DNA of 64,000 nucleotides, taken from positions 1 to 64,000 of the forward strand of contig CAZRNA010000002.1 of NCBI GenBank assembly GCA_964601325.1. The letters run 5' to 3'. Each line of letters begins with the position of its first letter. Positions within the stretch are counted from its first letter, which is position 1. Below the pieces are notes generated by a model that saw nothing but the letters and a program-made list of their open reading frames with translations, did not search any database and was not told where the DNA came from. The stretch is from CAVPLU01 sp964601325 (GTDB taxonomy: Archaea > Thermoproteota > Bathyarchaeia > 40CM-2-53-6). The position numbers and the translations under genes are program-made. This document shows, piece by piece, positions 26,460 to 34,933 of the stretch.

Positions 26460-27056
26460 TCAGCTCAAGATCTCATGGTTTGGCGGAAGCGAGTTCTGTT
26501 TTGTGACGAAATCGAAGAGCTCGAAGGCCGACCTGATGGCTCGCTCCTCGTCCGTTCTCGATCGGTACAGTACGTTTATCGTAAGAGTGTTCCTGAATAT
26601 TCTGGCTCGCAGTTGGATACGCCCATCCTCAGTTATCCAGCTCAAGGCGGCGCCGGATGGGGTCTGCGAATATCCGAGCCAACGAAAATCGGCGAACCAT
26701 CTTCCCTTCAGAGTGTTCAAAACAACGCTCACGTCCGTCGTGATAGGAAGATGGGCTGTGACCACTTGTGTTTCAATGGGCGTTACTTCGGCCACATAGT
26801 CCATATGGGGAGTGTTGAGTTTGGCGTTGATTCGGTATCCGTCGTGTGTTTTCTCAACGAGATTCTCCTCTTCAAGACGGTCGAGCGTTCTAGAAAGCAT
26901 CTCTTGATGGAACCCGAGCTTTCTGCGCAGTCCCTGGAATGAGTACGTCGCCTTCTGATCTTCAGAAAGTGCGGAAAGCACCTCACGCTGACGATAATCA
27001 AGGTCATCTCCAACGCGGAGTCCACACAGTTCGAAATCTTGGCTTGCACTCATCAC
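26460..27056 (-). CDS. Archaeal winged-helix transcription regulator
   Basis: The N-terminal 85 residues hold a MarR-like winged helix: YRQREVLSALSEDQK, FQGLRRKLGFHQEMLSRTLDRLEEENLVEK and a wing DGYRINAK. The remaining 110 residues form a mixed alpha/beta domain (VVTAHLPITTDVSVVLNTLKG, then WFADFRWLGY) that may bind a ligand or mediate dimers. A TATA-like box lies about 33 bases upstream of the ATG, so the mRNA is probably leaderless or nearly so. No obvious target gene is adjacent; the divergent neighbour is a sugar epimerase. Confidence 0.7.
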   Translation of the reverse strand: MMSASQDFELCGLRVGDDLDYRQREVLSALSEDQKATYSFQGLRRKLGFHQEMLSRTLDRLEEENLVEKTHDGYRINAKLNTPHMDYVAEVTPIETQVVTAHLPITTDVSVVLNTLKGRWFADFRWLGYSQTPSGAALSWITEDGRIQLRARIFRNTLTINVLYRSRTDEERAIRSAFELFDFVTKQNSLPPNHEILS

Positions 27057-27083
27057 AAGGTCGAAACAGTAGGAATGAAGCGC

Positions 27084-27094
27084 CCTATATATTG
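27084..27094 (-). promoter_or_regulatory. TATA box for the winged-helix gene
   Basis: On the minus strand the sequence CAATATATAGG occurs here, centred about 33 bases before the ATG at 27056. That spacing matches an archaeal TATA box with transcription starting at or just before the start codon. Confidence 0.55.
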
Positions 27095-27346
27095 ACTAAG
27101 TAAGCACTCATGAAGAATCTGAAGTCACCAGTCATATGTCTCTCCAACTGATTTGCATGTTCGCTTACGCTTCTTCGAAGACTCAACCATCACCATATCG
27201 CTCTTGAATGGATCGTTGCGCTTTCCGATTTCGATCTTCGTGGTGTCTTTGTGCTTGTTTAGGACCTACCGGCTGACCTGCCCTCGTTCTAGCTGGCCCA
27301 AAGGATAAATCAAGCGCATTCGATGCTGCGCTTGTATGTGACGGTC

Positions 27347-28324
27347 ATGTCCCATACAGATCTTGCGGGCAAGGTTCTAGTGACCGGAGCGGCAGGATTC
27401 ATCGGCAGCCATCTCTGTAGAAGGCTCGTTGCCAATCGAGTGCAGGTTCGAGCTCTGGACAATTTAAGCACCGGCACAGAGGCGAACATCGCAGACATCA
27501 TGCATGACGAGCTTTTCGAATTTACTCTAGGTGACGTTCTAAAGCAAAAGCAAGTGGAGAGCCTGTTGGATGGCTGCACGGCTGTGTTTCACTTGGCCGC
27601 GAATCCCGAGGTGAGGGCGGCGCTGAGCGACGGGGAGATTGACTTCGAGCAGAATCTCCGAAGCACTCACATGCTCCTCGAAGCACTGAGAGCGAAGGCC
27701 TGGTGCGGCACCCTCGTCTTCACTTCGACATCAACTGTATACGGAGACGCCACGCAGCTGCCGACGCCGGAGAACTACGGGCCTCTCGTGCCGATCTCGA
27801 TGTATGGCGCGACCAAGCTGGGTTGCGAGGCGCTCATAACCGCTTACAGCCATCTGCTAGGCTTGAGGGCTCTGATCTTTCGCTTCGCGAATGTAGTCGG
27901 GCCCGGCAGCGGACACGGCGTCATACATGATTTCCTGACGAAGCTTCAACAAAACCCGGCAAAACTCGAAGTCTTAGGCGATGGGACGCAGACGAAATCC
28001 TACATCTACATCGACGATTGTATCGACGCATTCATCCATGCAACAAAGCACGGCAATGAGAACCCAGGGATCTACAACATTGGCACAGACGATCAAACGG
28101 ATGTCAAAACAATAGCCAGCATCGTTATCGAAGAGTTGGGCCTGAGAGATGTTCAGATCAGCTTCAAGCCCGGCCCTGAAGGGAGAGGCTGGCCCGGCGA
28201 TGTGAAGCGCATGCTCCTCGATGTCTCAAAACTGCGTACACTTGGTTGGTCTCCACGCTGTCGCAGCACGGACGCCGTACAGAAAGCCACAGAGCAACTG
28301 GCCAAGGAACACAGAAACAGATAG
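27347..28324 (+). CDS. NAD-dependent sugar epimerase/dehydratase (GalE-like)
   Basis: The extended short-chain dehydrogenase fold is clear: VLVTGAAGFIGSHLCRRLV (nucleotide-binding glycine motif), DNLSTG, HLAANPEVR, FTSTSTVYGD with the catalytic Ser/Thr, and YGATK with catalytic Tyr and Lys. The C-terminal part has YIYIDDCIDAFIHA and DVKRMLLD. It probably acts on a nucleotide sugar such as UDP-glucose or UDP-N-acetylglucosamine for glycosylation. I chose ATG 27347 (MSHTDLAGK), eight codons after the first ATG. Last residues are a charged helix. Confidence 0.87.
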   Translation: MSHTDLAGKVLVTGAAGFIGSHLCRRLVANRVQVRALDNLSTGTEANIADIMHDELFEFTLGDVLKQKQVESLLDGCTAVFHLAANPEVRAALSDGEIDFEQNLRSTHMLLEALRAKAWCGTLVFTSTSTVYGDATQLPTPENYGPLVPISMYGATKLGCEALITAYSHLLGLRALIFRFANVVGPGSGHGVIHDFLTKLQQNPAKLEVLGDGTQTKSYIYIDDCIDAFIHATKHGNENPGIYNIGTDDQTDVKTIASIVIEELGLRDVQISFKPGPEGRGWPGDVKRMLLDVSKLRTLGWSPRCRSTDAVQKATEQLAKEHRNR

Positions 28325-28426
28325 TCGCTCGCGTCGAAAATCAGATGAAGTCTTTCCTCACCCTGTTCCGGCGGCTGCATCTTACGCGAGCCGTGTCCTA
28401 TCTTCTGATTGGATCCATTCTTCGTG

Positions 28427-28900
28427 CTAGTGAGCTTTTCGCGCCGATCGTTTTGCGGCAGACTGCTCTACTTCTCTGGCTCGTGTTTCTATGAAGTCCG
28501 CGAATTTTTGCTCGCTGTATTTTCCGGCTTCTTCTTGTTTCTGCAGGTGCTCTTTGACAGTTGTGAGGAGCTTCGGTATATCTATGGGTTTGATCACGTA
28601 ACCGTCGGCGCCCTTGTTCAGTGCTTCTATGGCGTTTTGAAGTGATGGGTAGCCTGTGACGATTATCTTGATCATCTTTGGTGTTGTCTCTTTCATGGCT
28701 TTGAGGAGCTCTGTTCCTTCCATGTCGGGAAGGCGGATGTCTATGAGGGCGAGGTTGTAGAACCTGATACTGGATTTCTCGATTGCTTCTTTGCCAGTTT
28801 TGGCAGTGTCGACCTTGTAGCCCTCCAGTCTAAGTGCTTCAGCAATTGAGTTGAGGACTACCTCGTCATCATCGATGACCAGGATGCTCTTCTTCTCCAA
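28427..28900 (-). CDS. Receiver-only response regulator
   Basis: Residues 4-120 form a CheY-like receiver: VIDDDE acidic pocket, LALIDIRLPDMEG with the phosphoacceptor Asp, IIVTGY with the conserved Thr, and YVIKPIDI with the conserved Lys. The C-terminal 35 residues are a charged helix (SEQKFADFIETRAREVEQSA) with no DNA-binding domain, so output is probably by protein interaction. It starts two bases after the stop of the giant histidine kinase and is its likely cognate partner. Confidence 0.9.
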   Translation of the reverse strand: MEKKSILVIDDDEVVLNSIAEALRLEGYKVDTAKTGKEAIEKSSIRFYNLALIDIRLPDMEGTELLKAMKETTPKMIKIIVTGYPSLQNAIEALNKGADGYVIKPIDIPKLLTTVKEHLQKQEEAGKYSEQKFADFIETRAREVEQSAAKRSARKAH

Positions 28901-28901
28901 C

Positions 28902-31900
28902 CTAACTCGCCACCTCCTTCCTGCCTCGCGGCAACTTGATGGTGAATGTAGTGCCTTTCCGCGGCTTGCTCTTAACGGTGATTGTGCCGCCCTGAGCCTC
29001 CACGAGTCGTTTGCAGACAGCTAACCCCAGTCCTTGGCCCTTGGCCTTAGTGGTGAAGAACGGACTGAACATCCTAGCCAAGTTCTTTCTTGGTATGCCC
29101 GCACCCGTATCCTCAACAGTAATGATGGTTGAATCTCCCTTGCTGCGCGCTCGTATTGTCAGCTTCCCCTTTTTCGGCATGGCCTGGATCGCGTTCATGC
29201 CTAGATTCGTAAGCGTTCGCCTCATCAAGGTGGGGTCAATCATGACATTCTCTGCGGGCCTCTCTATTCCTACGGCAACCTTGACGGCTTCAGGTATCTT
29301 GATCGTTGAGAGTGTCTGCCTGATCAGGTTTGGCAGGTTGGTTTCAGTGAGCTTGGGCGCTAGGGGTTGAGAGTAGTCCTGCAAGTCAGAGACAATCTTG
29401 TCCATGTACGTGATCTGTTCTTGAATAGTGTCAAGCAGAGATTCTGCAGCCTTTCTGTCCGCAGCCTTTCTAGACTCCAAGTTCCTCTTCGCCAGATAGA
29501 CGATTCCAGATATTCCCTGCAAGGGATTGCGGAGGTCGTGACCCACCATCGCCGTAGTCTCTCCGATAGTAGCTAGCCGCTGAGACTTCACAAGCTCTTC
29601 CTCCAAGCGTTTGCGTTCTGTGACATCGGTCCAATATCCATTGACCTCGATCGCCTTGCCGTCGGTATCATGGACCACATTCGCTTCTTCGCGTATCCAC
29701 CGATAAGCTCCATTCTTGCACAGAAATCTGTACTCGAACGTGTGGTGTCCTTCCTTCCAGAGACGCGGAATCTCAGTCAGAACACGGCACACATCCTCAG
29801 GCGGAACATGACGCTCCCAGAACTCGGGATGACCCACGAATTCCTGTGGCTCGAAGCCAAGCATTGAAACGACTCTTCCGCTGACGTAGGTCAGGACAAA
29901 ATCGGAGTGGTCTGCGAGAGGCTTGGCCGCATAGATTACAGCAGGATTCGACGTTACGACATATTCCAGCCGCTCTCTTGCCGCTCGAAGCTCTTCCGTC
30001 ATCCTTCTGCCCACAGTCATGTCTGTCCAGTAACCAATGACTTCCAGTGGCTTACCTGCCGCGTCGCGGACCAGATACGCTTCCTCACGCAACCATCGTT
30101 CTTTCCCGTCCTTGTGGAGAAAGCGATACTCGACATCAAGGTGCCCGGTCTTCCATAGACGCTGGACAGCAGTAAGGTATCGACTGTAGTCATCAGGGTT
30201 GACGCGATGCTCCCATACTTCCGGATGATTGATGAATTCGTCAGGCTTGAAGCCGGTTAGTTCAGCCGTTCTCTTGCTCATGTATGTCGCGTCATAATCT
30301 GAGAGATCCGGCCGAGGTCTGCCCGTAAATATCACAGCCGGGTTCGAACTGATCACATACTCGAGTCGCTCCCTAGCCGAACGAACCTCCGTTGTCCTCT
30401 CATTCACCAGACTTTCCAGATGTAGCGAGTACTGCCTAAGCTCTTCTTCCAACCGTTTGCGATCAGTGACATCCTGGTAAACCGCAACGAGTTCGCCGGA
30501 AGGTAGCTTGTACACGTAGTTCTCCCTCCAGCCCACTATTCGCTTGTCCTTGTAGATCCCTGCGGGCAGATGCTCAGGCTTCCCTGTCTTCCAGACTCTC
30601 TGGAAAACCTGGAAAAGCCCGAGATCCTTCACGCCCGGAAAAACCTTGACGACACTTCTGCCGATCACATCCTCACTCTTGACCTTCTCTATCCGCTCCG
30701 CGGCTTCATTGAAATCTTTGAACACGAAGTCGTTTCCTTGATCCACGGCCTCATAGACGGATACGGCGTCACCCATGCTCCGGAACATCATCCTGTATCG
30801 CTCTTCACTCTCCTTAAGCGCCGTCTCCATTCGCTTGCGTTCCGTGACATCTCGAGCGATGCCCTGAAGTCCAGCCAGCTTTCCGTCCTTCAAGATCGGC
30901 GAACCGGCGAACTCAAGGCGGACTGTTGAACCATCTTTCTTCAGGATGTTGGTTTCACCGCTAGTGGCCACGTCTCCTTTGACTGCTTCGCTAAGGATTC
31001 GGATCCAATTCGATTTCTCGGATTCTGGTAGGAACTTCTGGAATGAAGCTCCGAGCAGCTCCCTCTGGCTATATCCTGTGATTCTCTCAACTGCCGGAGA
31101 AGCATACGTGATACTCCCCTCCAAATCTACCATGAATATTGGGTCGAAGCTTCTCTCAGCAATGCCTCGGAACCTCTCCTCAGACTCCTCAAGGGCTTCT
31201 TCTGTTCGCGTACGCTCGACTGCGATGGTGGCGTGGTTTGCGAAGAGCATGAGCATCTCAAGATCAGCCTGGGTGAAGCGTCGGGCTTTCGATTCCTCCA
31301 TGACGTGGATTATGCCTATCACGCGATCTTGCCAGATCATAGGTGCGCTAAGCAGTGCTGAAAAGGGCCTTTCCTTTTCGTAGACCTCGGCTCGTCCCTC
31401 CCACAAACGATAATCATTCACCATGAGCGGTTTCCCAGTCTCAGCAACGCGGCCGGCAGCGCCTTCACCGTACTTGAGCACAACGCCTCGATAGTCGTGA
31501 GGCGTGTTGTAGCTCACCACGCAACGAGCCTCATGCCTCTCAGGATCGCATAGGTACATGCCTCCACTTTTGGCTTCCAGCAGCCTCACTGCTCGTTCAA
31601 CAATCCTCTCAAGGAGCGTTGACAGATCGTAGGGAGCGGTAATGTCGAGGACGGTCGCCTGAAGCGTACCCAGCTCTTCCGCACGACTCCGAAGAGCCTC
31701 GATCTGCTCAAGCCTAGCGATGGCTGAGGAGACATGCATCGCGAGGGTTTCGAGGAGAACTTGATCGGACTCAGTGAACGCTCCAAGCTGGGCGCTCTCG
31801 ACATTCAAGACCGCTACCACCGAGCCGTTCACGACCACCGGAACAGCCAGCTCTGAGAGCATCTGAACCGGTTGTCCGCTGGGAGATTTCGTTCTGGTGT

Positions 31901-34058
31901 CCACAAAGGCGGGCTCGCTCCTTGTGTCGGAGATTCGGATCGCCTCCTTGGTTCTTGCCACCCTCACGATAACGCCCGGCCCATCCAACGACAAGGGCTC
32001 AAGTGAAGCTGGTATGCCTCTCGCTTCCCTGATCCGAAGGAAGCCATCCTTGACCTCTTCGAATCCTGCGTAGTGGAAACCGAGCGTATACTCCATGGCG
32101 TCCAAGGTTGAGGTGACTACCTCGTCAATGCTATTCTCCGCGCCGAGTTGTACGGAATGCTTGTGAATGGCATCGAGTTTCTCCCCAGTCCGCTTGCTCT
32201 CAGTGATGTCTTCTTGGACCGACACCCAGATTCTTCCGTACTCGGAGGATTCTAGCACCGAAGTGCTGACTCGGCACCAGAAAAGCGCCCCGTCTTTCTT
32301 GACGTTGTGGATCTCTCCGACCCATGCGCCAGATTCATTCAGGCTCGTCTCGATCTCTCGTACGATATCCTCAGGGCTCTTCCCTTTCACCGGAGCGTTC
32401 ACTAATGCTATGTTCTTGCCAATCAATTCGCCTGGGTCGTAACCGAAGATCTGCTCGAACCGCGGGTTGGCGTAGACGATCACGCCGTCGCTGGCTCGGG
32501 TAAGAACAACGCCCTCAAACATGTTCTCCGTGATTTCGCTTTGAAGTCGGAGCTTCTGCTCAGCCAGCTTTCGCTCTGTAATATCGCGTCCATAGAAGTT
32601 GACGTGGCCTGCTTCGACGATTGGCTTGACGAGAAACGTGTAGCATCTGTCACCAGACTCGATATCCAAGTTTCTACTTTGCCCGGTGGAAAGGACTTCA
32701 GTGACCAAGTTGCACCATAATTCGGGAGCGGTTTGCCCGGGTTCACAGTTCCATTCCTGCAATAGTGTCTTGCTCGCCCGGTTTGCGATGAGAACCTTGC
32801 CACGCCTATCCAGACGCAGGATAGGGTTCGGATTCTCAGAGGGAAACTTGGCTAGGCTTTTGATATCGTCTTCCATGCGTTTGCGTTCGGTTATGTCCTG
32901 CACAGTGCCGAATAGCTTGACGACCCGACCGTGCACATCCTTCACAGGGCGCATTGTGGCTGAATAGAATACGTGTCTCCCGTTGGGCAACTCGGCTTCA
33001 AGGTCGTATCTGAAATCTGTCCCTTCAGCAATGGCGCGGCGTGCATATTCGCGCAGCCGAAACGCCTGTTCCGGAGAGTAGTACGTGGCTTCTTCCTCGG
33101 CAGTGGGTGGACCCAGCGCAGGATCACGTTCGTAGAGCTTGTACGTCTCGTCGGACCACGCGATTCTCCCGCTTTCAACTTCGAATTCCCAGCTTCCGAT
33201 GCGTCCTAATGCTTGAGCATCCTTCAGCCTCCCCTCACTCTCCCGCAGTTTCTCATCCATTCTCTTGCGTTCGGTGACATCGCGCACCAATCCGGTGACG
33301 CCGATTATCTCTCCATGAGCATCGCGGTGCGGACCATAGATGCCAGAAACCCATCCTGACTTGCATGTCCCGGGAACATGGAACTGAGTATCGGGAGAAG
33401 CCACGGTCTCCCCCAGAAGAGCCCTCTTGAGCAACAGATCGACGCCTTGTTGGTGTAGATGGGGGAACAATTCGAGAGCGTTCTTGCCCAAGACCTTCTC
33501 TGCAGGCATACCCGTCAGTTCTTCCATGAACCTGTTCCAGACACGATAGTTCAGGTCTTGGTCGTAGACGATAATTCCTTCGCGCGCCCCAGAGATGATC
33601 GCTCTGTTGAATTGATGCGCCTCTTTTAGCGCCTCTTCAGCTCGCTTGCGTTCACTGATGTCGCGTGAGCCGATGACGCTACCTAACATCTGGCCCTTCT
33701 CATCATAGAGGATATTTGCGAGATTCTCAAGCCAAATATAGTGACCGTCGGCATGTCTATAACGACATTCAAGTCTCCCACCAGTCCACAATCGGCCAGT
33801 GGATATTGCTCTCTGGACTGTCTCTCTCACAGTGGCAAGGTCTTCGGGATGTACGCGATCAAAAAGAGACTTGCCTACCAAGTCCTTAGGATCGTATCCC
33901 AGAACAGTCTTAGCTGATGAGCTGGCATACCTGCAGACCCCCTGAAGATCAGTCTCAACCACCATGTCCAACATATTCTCAGTGATCCGCCGCAAACGTT
34001 CCTCGCTCTCCCTCAGCGCGTCCTCCGCTTTCCTATGTTCCGTGATGTCGTCAACCAT
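28902..34058 (-). CDS. Soluble multi-PAS/GAF sensor histidine kinase (1718 aa)
   Basis: I count nine PAS units, each closed by a PAC-type DITERKR-like end: five before two GAF domains (roughly 640-800 and 810-960), then four more to about residue 1495. PAS8 and PAS9 are near-duplicates (ARERLEYVISSNPAVIF, ARERLEYVVTSNPAVIY). The kinase core follows: GHDLRNPLQGISG with the phospho-His, NLGMNAIQAM (N box), VEDTGAGIP (G1) and GQGLGLAVCKRLVEAQGG (G2). No membrane spans are seen, so it senses cytoplasmic ligands, redox state or oxygen. It overlaps the upstream NitrOD5-like gene by eight bases and abuts the response-regulator gene. Confidence 0.9.
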   Translation of the reverse strand: MVDDITEHRKAEDALRESEERLRRITENMLDMVVETDLQGVCRYASSSAKTVLGYDPKDLVGKSLFDRVHPEDLATVRETVQRAISTGRLWTGGRLECRYRHADGHYIWLENLANILYDEKGQMLGSVIGSRDISERKRAEEALKEAHQFNRAIISGAREGIIVYDQDLNYRVWNRFMEELTGMPAEKVLGKNALELFPHLHQQGVDLLLKRALLGETVASPDTQFHVPGTCKSGWVSGIYGPHRDAHGEIIGVTGLVRDVTERKRMDEKLRESEGRLKDAQALGRIGSWEFEVESGRIAWSDETYKLYERDPALGPPTAEEEATYYSPEQAFRLREYARRAIAEGTDFRYDLEAELPNGRHVFYSATMRPVKDVHGRVVKLFGTVQDITERKRMEDDIKSLAKFPSENPNPILRLDRRGKVLIANRASKTLLQEWNCEPGQTAPELWCNLVTEVLSTGQSRNLDIESGDRCYTFLVKPIVEAGHVNFYGRDITERKLAEQKLRLQSEITENMFEGVVLTRASDGVIVYANPRFEQIFGYDPGELIGKNIALVNAPVKGKSPEDIVREIETSLNESGAWVGEIHNVKKDGALFWCRVSTSVLESSEYGRIWVSVQEDITESKRTGEKLDAIHKHSVQLGAENSIDEVVTSTLDAMEYTLGFHYAGFEEVKDGFLRIREARGIPASLEPLSLDGPGVIVRVARTKEAIRISDTRSEPAFVDTRTKSPSGQPVQMLSELAVPVVVNGSVVAVLNVESAQLGAFTESDQVLLETLAMHVSSAIARLEQIEALRSRAEELGTLQATVLDITAPYDLSTLLERIVERAVRLLEAKSGGMYLCDPERHEARCVVSYNTPHDYRGVVLKYGEGAAGRVAETGKPLMVNDYRLWEGRAEVYEKERPFSALLSAPMIWQDRVIGIIHVMEESKARRFTQADLEMLMLFANHATIAVERTRTEEALEESEERFRGIAERSFDPIFMVDLEGSITYASPAVERITGYSQRELLGASFQKFLPESEKSNWIRILSEAVKGDVATSGETNILKKDGSTVRLEFAGSPILKDGKLAGLQGIARDVTERKRMETALKESEERYRMMFRSMGDAVSVYEAVDQGNDFVFKDFNEAAERIEKVKSEDVIGRSVVKVFPGVKDLGLFQVFQRVWKTGKPEHLPAGIYKDKRIVGWRENYVYKLPSGELVAVYQDVTDRKRLEEELRQYSLHLESLVNERTTEVRSARERLEYVISSNPAVIFTGRPRPDLSDYDATYMSKRTAELTGFKPDEFINHPEVWEHRVNPDDYSRYLTAVQRLWKTGHLDVEYRFLHKDGKERWLREEAYLVRDAAGKPLEVIGYWTDMTVGRRMTEELRAARERLEYVVTSNPAVIYAAKPLADHSDFVLTYVSGRVVSMLGFEPQEFVGHPEFWERHVPPEDVCRVLTEIPRLWKEGHHTFEYRFLCKNGAYRWIREEANVVHDTDGKAIEVNGYWTDVTERKRLEEELVKSQRLATIGETTAMVGHDLRNPLQGISGIVYLAKRNLESRKAADRKAAESLLDTIQEQITYMDKIVSDLQDYSQPLAPKLTETNLPNLIRQTLSTIKIPEAVKVAVGIERPAENVMIDPTLMRRTLTNLGMNAIQAMPKKGKLTIRARSKGDSTIITVEDTGAGIPRKNLARMFSPFFTTKAKGQGLGLAVCKRLVEAQGGTITVKSKPRKGTTFTIKLPRGRKEVAS

Positions 34059-34368
34059 GTCTCTTCATCTCCTTTGCCTGATTCACGTAGTCAACCATTG
34101 TCCAGCTCTCGTGCTGTGTGAAGTCCAATCCGAGGCGATTGTAGAAGTCCTTCGCGATCATTCTTTCTATGACGTCGGCAACTGATCGCACTAGTTCCCC
34201 GAGAGCCTTGTGGAAAGCTGGGAGTTTCTCAGGGATCTCTTCGCGCTTGATTCCGTACGTCGTCTCAAGGCGTTCGTAGATGGTTTCGCGCACAATCTCG
34301 CCCGGCACAGCCAAGCCGAAATCGACGGCTTCCAGTAGAGCTTCATCTAGCCGAACTGGTTTAGCCAT
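34051..34368 (-). CDS. NitrOD5-like helical output-domain protein
   Basis: A 105-residue helical protein with SLGES-like start replaced by FGLAVPGEIVRETIYERLE, then GIKREEIPEKLPAFHKALGELV and VIERMIAKDFYNRLGLDF. This pattern matches, from memory, the NitrOD5 domain found beside archaeal two-component systems. The ATG at 34368 gives a clean product; an ATG at 34425 would add 19 residues. It overlaps the histidine kinase start by eight bases, so the three genes form one operon and it may act in output or complex assembly. Confidence 0.65.
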   Translation of the reverse strand: MAKPVRLDEALLEAVDFGLAVPGEIVRETIYERLETTYGIKREEIPEKLPAFHKALGELVRSVADVIERMIAKDFYNRLGLDFTQHESWTMVDYVNQAKEMKRHG

Positions 34369-34933
34369 CGAGTATGCCCCACCATAGTCAGACGTGGTAA
34401 CAATGAACGAACAGTGCTTGGTCATACGATGAATTAAGGGTGTGTAGACGGGTTGCTGGCGTTTCTATGATATTATCAAAAACGAGGGCGTGGTGATGTC
34501 GCATCTAACGTATCCGAGCCCCCCTCGACCTCGCCATCATGTGTTAGGAGTCTCGTCATGCCCTTGTCGCGAGTTCTGAACAGCTTATCTGTTTCAAGAG
34601 CTCCGTCCGCAATAGCCGGGATTGCACGTCGAAAACGTGGCGCATCACCTGTCCCTCCAGCTCATTGCCTACCTCCTATTGGTCCACTGAGTCCACACAC
34701 GCAAGATCACTCCTCTTCAGCACGTGTTTGTCTTCGCGTTCGAGATAGTCTAGAGAGAAACTCCCCAGCAAGGGCTCAGCGTGATTGTCGTTTGTTCGTC
34801 TGACCATCGGAACGACCGATTGTGTGACATTCAACCGAAAAGGTGGCGCACGGTTATTATAGAAGAGCCATGTTCGTCTCGGCCGAAAAGGGCAACCAAG
34901 CATGAGACCCCGCAATCGTGAAGGGAGCACACA
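34369..34933. other. Long intergenic region, promoters only
   Basis: About 560 bases separate the divergent signalling operon and the P-type ATPase. No credible protein or RNA gene was found; open frames here have no domain. A TATA-like GTTATTATAG at 34852-34861 could serve the ATPase, with an AAGGGAG ribosome binding site at 34921-34927 before the TTG at 34934. Confidence 0.4.

Noticed and set aside
34558..34803. 81-codon frame before the P-type ATPase
   Set aside because: No domain, Pro/Arg/Ser-rich, no ribosome binding site; likely non-coding.
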